Shown piece after piece: positions 7,841 to 12,351 of a stretch of 12,351 nt of DNA. A program made the translations under genes and the position numbers. Source of the stretch: CAYWRO01 sp964460345 (GTDB lineage Bacteria > Planctomycetota > Phycisphaerae > Phycisphaerales > UBA1924); assembly GCA_964460345.1 (NCBI GenBank), contig CAYWRO010000093.1:1-12351 (forward strand), read 5' to 3'. Below the pieces are notes generated by a model that worked only from the letters and a program-made list of their open reading frames with translations, made no database searches and was not told where the DNA came from. Every line of letters starts with the position of its first letter. Position 1 is the stretch's first letter.

Positions 7841-9420
7841 CTCCGCCGCACCTCCACCTTCCCCCCCGCCACATCCTTGATCGCGTACCCCATCGCCGCC
7901 AACTCATCACGAATCGCATCGGAACGCGCGTAGTCCTTCGCCGCCCGCGCCGCGCGCCGCTCCTCTAACTTGGCGATCACCGCCGGGTCGGGCGCCAGCC
8001 CGTCCGCAAAGATCCCGATTGAGGTCTCTGCCGCGGCGGGCCTCTCCCGCTCCAGCACGCCGAGCACGGCGTCGAAGGTGCGCATCAGTTCGGCGTCGGC
8101 GGGGCCCGGCTGGTTCGTGTCGTTGACCCACTTGTTGATCGCACCGAGCGCACCGGCGATGTTCAGGTCATCGTGCATGGCGTCCGCGAATGCCTCGCGC
8201 GCGGCGGCGGCGCGCGGACTGTCTGCCACGGGCGGGACGCCTGTGGCACTGGCGCTTTTCTCCGCCTCGTCCATGAACCGCCGCCACCGTTCCACGATGC
8301 GCTGCGAGTCCTTCAGCCCCTGCTCCGTGAAGTTTGCATTCGACCGGTAGTGCGTCTTGATCAGTTCCAGCCGCAGCGCCGCCGGCTCGCATCCCTTCTC
8401 GAAGAGATCCCGCGGCGTGAAGAAGTTGCCCTTGCTCTTGGACATCTTCTCGCCTTCGACGAGCAGGAAGCGCGGGTGGAACCACATGCGCGCGAACCGC
8501 TCCCGCCCCGTCGCCGAGCACGACTGGGCGATCTCGCATTCGTGGTGCGGGAAGATGTTGTCCTCGCCGCCGGAGTGCAGGTCGATCTCGTCGCCGAGGC
8601 GCCGACGCGCCATCACCGAGCACTCCAGGTGCCACCCCGGGTACCCCGCGCCCCAGGGTGAATCCCACTTCATGAGGTGGGATGGGTCGGCCTTCCAGAG
8701 CAGGAAGTCGGCCGGGTGCTTCTTCTGGGCCTGGTTTGTTTCATCCACGCGCCCGCCCGCGCCGCTGCGGAGCTGCTCGAGCGTGTTGCCGCTGAGACGG
8801 CCGTACTCGGGAAAGCTCTGCACATCGAAGTAGACGGTCTGCGCGCCCCGCTCGCCGACCGCGTAGGCGTGCCCGCCGCGGATGAGCGCCTGCACCATCG
8901 CGATCATGTCCGGGATGAGCTGCGTCGGCCGCGGCATGAGCGAGGGGTCGCTTTCGGCCTCCTCGACGAGTTTGAGTCCCAGGCGGCGCGCATCTTCGAT
9001 GAATCGATTGGCGTAAAAGTCCGCGATTGCGTATGGATCGTTCGGGTCGATCTTGGCGTCGGGCGGGAGCTTGCCGCTTTTCTTCGCCTCGGCCAGGCGA
9101 CGCGCGGCGGCCTGCATCTTGTCCTCACCGCCGCCGTCGAGGGACGCATCGTCGGTCATGTGCCCGACGTCGGTGATGTTCATCACGTGGACCACCCGGC
9201 GCGGACCCGGCACGGCCTTGCCCGCGGCGTCCGTCACTTCGCACAGCGGCGACTCGATCCAGCGCCGCAGCACGTCCGCGGCGAGAAAGGACCGGAAGTT
9301 GCCAATGTGGGCGTCGTCGTAGACCGTGGGCCCGCAGGAGTAGAACGTGACCTGGGCGGGGTCGCCGGGAATGAATGGCTCGACCGAACGCGAGATGGTG
9401 TTGTACAGGCGCAGGGGCAT
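7837..9420 (-). CDS. cysS: Cysteinyl-tRNA synthetase
   Basis: 527-residue class I synthetase that charges tRNA-Cys with cysteine in the cytoplasm. Signatures are the HIGH-type motif HIGN at 38-41, KMSKS at 325-329, and the four zinc ligands by alignment to Escherichia coli CysRS: C29, C267, H292 and E296. The C-terminal helical bundle ends with the typical RRAARAAKDYARSDAIRDEL segment. Two insertions lengthen it: a charged stretch at about 90-125 and a linker at 388-404 containing SATGVPPVAD, encoded by a palindromic repeat. The start ATG at 9420 has AGGA seven bases upstream. The stop overlaps the start of the small membrane protein gene. The leader is strongly pyrimidine-rich. Confidence 0.98.
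   Translation of the reverse strand: MPLRLYNTISRSVEPFIPGDPAQVTFYSCGPTVYDDAHIGNFRSFLAADVLRRWIESPLCEVTDAAGKAVPGPRRVVHVMNITDVGHMTDDASLDGGGEDKMQAAARRLAEAKKSGKLPPDAKIDPNDPYAIADFYANRFIEDARRLGLKLVEEAESDPSLMPRPTQLIPDMIAMVQALIRGGHAYAVGERGAQTVYFDVQSFPEYGRLSGNTLEQLRSGAGGRVDETNQAQKKHPADFLLWKADPSHLMKWDSPWGAGYPGWHLECSVMARRRLGDEIDLHSGGEDNIFPHHECEIAQSCSATGRERFARMWFHPRFLLVEGEKMSKSKGNFFTPRDLFEKGCEPAALRLELIKTHYRSNANFTEQGLKDSQRIVERWRRFMDEAEKSASATGVPPVADSPRAAAAREAFADAMHDDLNIAGALGAINKWVNDTNQPGPADAELMRTFDAVLGVLERERPAAAETSIGIFADGLAPDPAVIAKLEERRAARAAKDYARSDAIRDELAAMGYAIKDVAGGKVEVRRR
8224..8248. repeat. Palindromic element inside cysS (codes ATGVPPVA)
   Basis: Two 11-base arms (8224-8234 and 8238-8248) are complementary except at one position, which is a G-T wobble on the plus strand, with gga between them. 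On the cysS strand it reads A-T-G-V-P-P-V-A in the linker between the catalytic part and the C-terminal bundle. From memory, similar palindromes coding TGVPPV-like phrases are scattered through planctomycete genomes; I could not search for this. Confidence 0.7.
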
Positions 9421-9450
9421 CGACCAATCCTACGGATGCAGCCGTGAGGT

Positions 9451-9494
9451 GGGGGGAGCTTGGGGATGTGGGGGAGAGTGGGGAGGGAGGAGGG
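9451..9494 (+). promoter_or_regulatory. G-quadruplex-type G-rich tract in the cysS leader
   Basis: Plus-strand runs of G occur at 9451-9456, 9462-9465, 9470-9474, 9480-9483, 9485-9487 and 9492-9494, with 1-5 base loops, which fits a G-quadruplex pattern. It lies 31-74 bases upstream of the cysS start on the template strand, so any mRNA leader there would be C/T-rich. Whether it folds or regulates is not known. Confidence 0.55.
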
Positions 9495-9572
9495 CTGGAA
9501 CCCGGCTTCAGCGGAGATTGCGGTCCGGCGAACGTTTATTGGCTCCAGCCCCCGCCTCCGATTCCCTTGCTC

Positions 9573-9613
9573 CCCGGCCGGGCAAGCGTCTTCTTGACGC
9601 GGCGCCGGCCGGG
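9573..9613. repeat. Long GC-rich inverted repeat
   Basis: An outer 9-bp stem (9573-9581 with 9605-9613), a 4-by-4 internal loop, an inner 5-bp stem (9586-9590 with 9596-9600) and a 5-base loop form one two-tier hairpin. No T-run follows on either strand, so it is not a classic intrinsic terminator. It could be an operator, an RNA structure or an mRNA 3' end. Confidence 0.65.
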
Positions 9614-9803
9614 TAACTGCCCGTCAGTTATACGGAAATGCGAAGAAGATCCTGCCGCAATCTGGATCGATTTGGCGAAATTCAGGGTTTCCACGGGGGC
9701 GGTATGCCCGCTTAGAGGTGGGTGCACGCCGCGGGACTGACAGCGCATTGGCAGCGCCGAGCCGACCCGCGGCGAGCCCATTGAACCGAAGCCGTCCCGC
9801 GGA

Positions 9804-11102
9804 TTAGGCGCAGGCGTTGAACCAGGCGTCAAGGAACGCCAACAGGTCGAAGACGTCGGTCGTGCTGTCAGCGTTCCAGTCCGCCGCGGCCCCGAACCAG
9901 TCGTCGAGGAATGCCAGCAGGTCGAAGACGTCAACGAGGCCGTTGTTGTCCAGGTCCGAGGCGCAGCGGATGAACTCGACGGCCCGGGCGTTGTCGATGA
10001 AGCCGTCTTCCCCAGTGGTGCCGCTCGCCCAGAGCGTGGTTTCACCGTCGTCGAGGAAGTCGCCGTCGGCCGGGACGCTCTTGTCGATCAGCATGAAGAC
10101 GTTGTCCTGGATGTCCGAACCGTTGCTGGTCACGGCGATCCGGCCGCCCGGGCCGAAGGCGATGTCGAAGACGTTGTTGAGGACGGGGCCGCCGGCCGGG
10201 ACCTGCAGCTCGTTCCAGACCTCGACGACCTCGCTGGGCAGGTCGATGGTGTTGCTCGCGTTGAGATCCTCCAGCCGCCAGATGCTCTGGACCTGGCTGC
10301 CGGAGTTCTCCATGGTGAAAATCGCGGTTCCGTCAGTGCCGATCGGGAAGCCGATCTGGACGCCCAGGGTGTTGTCGTCATCCACGAAGACGTTGAACTC
10401 GTCGAACGTGATCTCGCCGGAGCCATCTTCGTCGGCGGCTCGGATGACCGCGTCCGGGTCTCCACCCAGTGTGTCCGAGATGTAGAGCGTGCCGTTGAGG
10501 ATCACGAGGCCGAACGCGCTGGAGCTCGGCACAAGGCCCTGGGTATCGAAGAAGAGGGTGGCCTCGCCTTCATCGTGGGCGTCGCCGTCGCCATTGAGAT
10601 CTTTGAGACGGAGAACGCTGTCAGACACTCCTCCGGCGCCTGCATTGACGACGTAGAGGTAGCCCTCGTCGTCCTCCCAGATGCCCACGGGCGTCGACAG
10701 GAGGAAGCCGTTGACCCCTGACTCGAAGAACACGCTCGACTCGCCCTCATCCATGGCGTCGTTGTCACCGTTGGCGTCAAAGAGCCGGATGATGTAGTCG
10801 CCGTCGCTGTCACCGACGTAGATCGAGCCGTCCCGAGACTGGAACATCTCGACGAGCCCGGTGGTGAGAATGAAGGAGTTGTTGAGGTCGTTGAAGAAGA
10901 CGTGATGCTCGCCGGGGTCGAGGGCATCGCCATCGCCGTTGCGATCCTTGGTGAAGTAGATTGTGTCCAGGGAGGAGTCGGCGATGAGCAGGCCGGCCGT
11001 GCGGGAGTCCAGCGGCGCGGGCCCGCCGATCTGGGCGGAAGCGGCGGCGGCGAGGGCGGCGAGGGCGACGGTGACCGGAAGGGTGCGAGTGATGCGGTCC
11101 AT
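9804..11102 (-). CDS. Secreted calcium-loop repeat (propeller-like) protein with dockerin
   Basis: 432-residue exported protein. The signal peptide is about residues 1-23 (cleavage near ASA-Q). The body shows six repeats of about 55 residues: a strand ending in Y/I-x-R, an acidic loop of the type D-x-N-G-D-G-D, then D-x-G-E and a short hydrophobic strand such as VFF. Loops start at D53, D109, D168 and D224; a degenerate one is near D279 and another near D340. The pattern resembles a six-bladed beta-propeller of the gluconolactonase/NHL type with a calcium site in most blades. Residues 383-430 are a GC-type dockerin with two near-identical halves (VDVFDLLAFLDDWF and TDVFDLLAFLDAWF). ATG 11102 is chosen for its signal peptide and strong AGGAG site seven bases upstream; upstream frame to 11393 runs through repeats. 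No enzyme motif is seen and the ligand is unknown. Confidence 0.88.
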   Translation of the reverse strand: MDRITRTLPVTVALAALAAAASAQIGGPAPLDSRTAGLLIADSSLDTIYFTKDRNGDGDALDPGEHHVFFNDLNNSFILTTGLVEMFQSRDGSIYVGDSDGDYIIRLFDANGDNDAMDEGESSVFFESGVNGFLLSTPVGIWEDDEGYLYVVNAGAGGVSDSVLRLKDLNGDGDAHDEGEATLFFDTQGLVPSSSAFGLVILNGTLYISDTLGGDPDAVIRAADEDGSGEITFDEFNVFVDDDNTLGVQIGFPIGTDGTAIFTMENSGSQVQSIWRLEDLNASNTIDLPSEVVEVWNELQVPAGGPVLNNVFDIAFGPGGRIAVTSNGSDIQDNVFMLIDKSVPADGDFLDDGETTLWASGTTGEDGFIDNARAVEFIRCASDLDNNGLVDVFDLLAFLDDWFGAAADWNADSTTDVFDLLAFLDAWFNACA

Positions 11103-11106
11103 CTGA

Positions 11107-11143
11107 TTGCTCCTGTTGCGACTGAGTCTCAATAAAGGAGCAA
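11107..11143 (-). promoter_or_regulatory. Shine-Dalgarno site inside an inverted repeat
   Basis: On the minus strand, AGGAG (11110-11114) sits seven bases before the ATG at 11102. Its arm AGGAGCAA (11107-11114) is perfectly complementary to UUGCUCCU at 11136-11143, with 21 bases between. In mRNA this 8-bp hairpin would hide the ribosome-binding site. As DNA it could equally be an operator. Confidence 0.6.
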
Positions 11144-11308
11144 ATGTACCCAGGTCGGGCCCGGAAGTCTCCTGATCTGGGGGAAAAACCAGGCCGAGCA
11201 CGCGCCCGTCTGCTTTGCTGATCGTGCAGCGTGGACAGATTGTGCGGACTGGGTGAAGACGGCCGCCGAAGCTGCCGATGGAAGCTTCTGGAACAATTGG
11301 TACCGACG

Positions 11309-11351
11309 ACACCGGGCCTGACTGGCGATTGGGGCCCGGTGTGGTCGTTTT
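11309..11351 (+). terminator. Hairpin element 1 with short T-run (plus strand)
   Basis: A 10-bp perfect stem (11309-11318 with 11333-11342), a 14-base loop, then ggtcgtttt. This resembles a weak intrinsic terminator for plus-strand transcription. It is the copy in the diverged unit. Confidence 0.5.
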
Positions 11352-11487
11352 GGGGCAGGCGGATGAGGGTGGAGGGGCTGCGGCGTCCACCAACGCTCGC
11401 AGGTAGATTGTGCTGTTTGGCTAAAGAGAGACGCCTGGACGGCCGAAATCCAGATCTGATCATCGCATCTTGTGTTTGGGATCGGCG

Positions 11488-11530
11488 ACACCGGGCCTGA
11501 CTGGCGATTGGGGCCCGGTGTGGTCGTTTT
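11488..11530 (+). terminator. Hairpin element 2 with short T-run (plus strand)
   Basis: Same structure and sequence as element 1: stem 11488-11497 with 11512-11521, loop identical, tail ending in four T. Confidence 0.5.
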
Positions 11531-11657
11531 GGGGCGGGCGGGGGCGCCGCGGTGTCCGGCAACGCTCGCAGGAAAAATTGTGCTGTCTGGCTAAAGAGAG
11601 ACGCTTGGACGGCCGAAATCCAGATCTGATCATTGCGTCCTGTGTTTGGTATCGGCG

Positions 11658-11700
11658 ACACCGGGCCTGACTGGCGATTGGGGCCCGGTGTGGTCGTTTT
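11658..11700 (+). terminator. Hairpin element 3 with short T-run (plus strand)
   Basis: Same structure and sequence as elements 1 and 2: stem 11658-11667 with 11682-11691, tail ending in four T. It lies about 50 bases from the 16S terminator and points the opposite way. Confidence 0.5.
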
Positions 11701-11748
11701 GGGCCAAGCGGGCCGCGGGCGAGTGGGGGGGAGGCGAGCAGCAAGTCG

Positions 11749-11789
11749 CAAAAACGACAACGCCCACCCGGCGTACCGGATGGGCGTTG
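11749..11789 (-). terminator. Intrinsic terminator of the 16S rRNA gene
   Basis: On the minus strand, a 14-bp stem (11776-11789 with 11758-11771) with a UACG loop is followed by TCGTTTTTG. One stem position is a G-U pair in the minus transcript but a C-A mismatch on the plus strand, so the structure is built for minus-strand RNA. It lies about 190 bases after the 16S 3' end. Confidence 0.85.
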
Positions 11790-11822
11790 CGTTATATCGT
11801 GAGGCGCAATCGAGGTCCATTG

Positions 11823-11842
11823 GCCGCGTGTCGCCACGCGGC
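11823..11842 (-). other. 16S trailer hairpin with GCGA loop
   Basis: In the minus transcript, an 8-bp perfect stem (11835-11842 with 11823-11830) is closed by a GCGA tetraloop of the GNRA type. It is part of the transcribed trailer between 16S and its terminator. Confidence 0.6.
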
Positions 11843-11894
11843 TATCCGAACTCCCGGAGGAGCTCGGACGAGAGTGTGTTGACTGTAACCTGCT

Positions 11895-11908
11895 GGAGAT
11901 CGCTCTCC
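11895..11908 (-). other. 16S trailer hairpin, second GCGA loop
   Basis: A 5-bp stem (11904-11908 with 11895-11899) with the same GCGA tetraloop in the minus transcript. Confidence 0.45.
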
Positions 11909-11958
11909 GTCGGCGGGGGTTAGAGGCCGTTGTGGCCATGCTCCGCCGAACGGGCAGG

Positions 11959-12351
<393 letters not shown>

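Larger units (their letters stand above)
9421..9803. other. Intergenic region upstream of cysS
   Basis: The 383 bases between cysS and the next gene upstream hold no credible coding frame. They contain the G-rich tract and the inverted repeat listed separately, and three CCGCGG palindromes in the 85 bases next to the stop codon at 9804. I see no T-tract terminator for the dockerin gene and no convincing sigma-70 promoter for cysS. TAGGAT just before the cysS ATG is better read as a ribosome-binding site. Confidence 0.6.
11231..11704. repeat. Three tandem ~170-180-bp units
   Basis: Units 2 (about 11406-11534) and 3 (about 11576-11704) differ at roughly six to eight positions in ~128 bases and are spaced 170 bases apart. 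Unit 1 (about 11231-11354) is diverged in its first part but keeps the last 48 bases unchanged, 179 bases before unit 2. Each unit starts near ATTGTG and ends in the hairpin element. Variable 40-50-base spacers end in a shared CAACGCTCGCAGG. Open frames through the array read arginine/proline-rich shadows, and no credible protein is seen. Possible natures are an array of small RNA genes, a dispersed intergenic repeat, or a terminator cassette. Confidence 0.9.

Noticed and set aside
11103..11393. N-terminal extension of the dockerin protein to 11393
   Set aside because: It would put the signal peptide internally and run through the repeat hairpin. ATG 11102 has a strong ribosome-binding site and a clean signal peptide.
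11231..11704. CRISPR array
   Set aside because: The units are far longer than CRISPR repeats, the spacers are few and resemble each other, and no cas genes are nearby.
11231..11704. Integron attC cassette array
   Set aside because: There are no cassette-sized genes between hairpins, no GTTRRRY/RYYYAAC core pair in the expected places, and no integrase.
10810..11820. Minus-strand frame of 336 residues across the tandem array
   Set aside because: It consists of the repeat array read as Pro/Arg-rich peptide repeats and then a shadow of the true signal-peptide region of 9804-11102 in another frame.
11790..11958. tRNA gene in the 16S trailer
   Set aside because: The hairpins do not form a cloverleaf and no T-loop consensus (GTTCRA) is present.

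Overview
The window is GC-rich DNA from what looks like a planctomycete, most likely near the class Phycisphaerae. The evidence is two secreted proteins that end in 'GC-type' dockerin modules (one with the repeated phrase VDVFDLLAFLDDWF), a TIGR03790-family protein, a 16S rRNA gene with no 23S behind it, and a dispersed-repeat signature (ATGVPPVA) inside cysS. The taxonomic call is inference. Only 375 bases of 16S are present and they could not be searched.

Layout. (1) Bases 1-4619, all minus strand, hold an envelope block. An LptF/LptG-type permease (2784-4619) is followed, after about 210 bases, by a family-39 membrane glycosyltransferase (666-2570). A PAP2 phosphatase (1-665, cut by the window edge) starts on the base right after the glycosyltransferase stop codon. 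This fits transport and sugar or phosphate modification of an outer-membrane lipid. Upstream of the permease lies an 11-copy, 21-bp tandem repeat (4689-4919). (2) 5019-6659, minus: a secreted TIGR03790-family protein with a C-terminal dockerin. (3) 6721-7468, plus: a small YggU/DUF167 protein and the manganese-sensing repressor MntR. (4) 7472-9420, minus: cysS, then a small membrane protein joined to it by an ATGA overlap. (5) 9421-9803: a 383-base gap with a G-quadruplex-type tract just upstream of cysS and a long GC-rich inverted repeat. (6) 9804-11102, minus: a secreted protein with six calcium-loop repeats, probably a beta-propeller, plus a dockerin. Its strong Shine-Dalgarno site lies in one arm of an inverted repeat. 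(7) 11103-11976: no credible gene. It holds three tandem ~170-180-bp units, each carrying an identical 48-base hairpin element, and then the structured trailer and intrinsic terminator of the 16S gene. (8) 11977-12351, minus: the 3' end of 16S rRNA.

Most genes are housekeeping or recognisable families. The least ordinary parts are the hairpin-bearing tandem array behind the unlinked 16S gene, the heptad-coding minisatellite before the permease, the palindromic insertion in cysS, and the pair of dockerin-bearing secreted proteins. Nothing in the window amounts to a recognisable defence system or mobile element. The many very long antisense frames are side effects of the high GC content.
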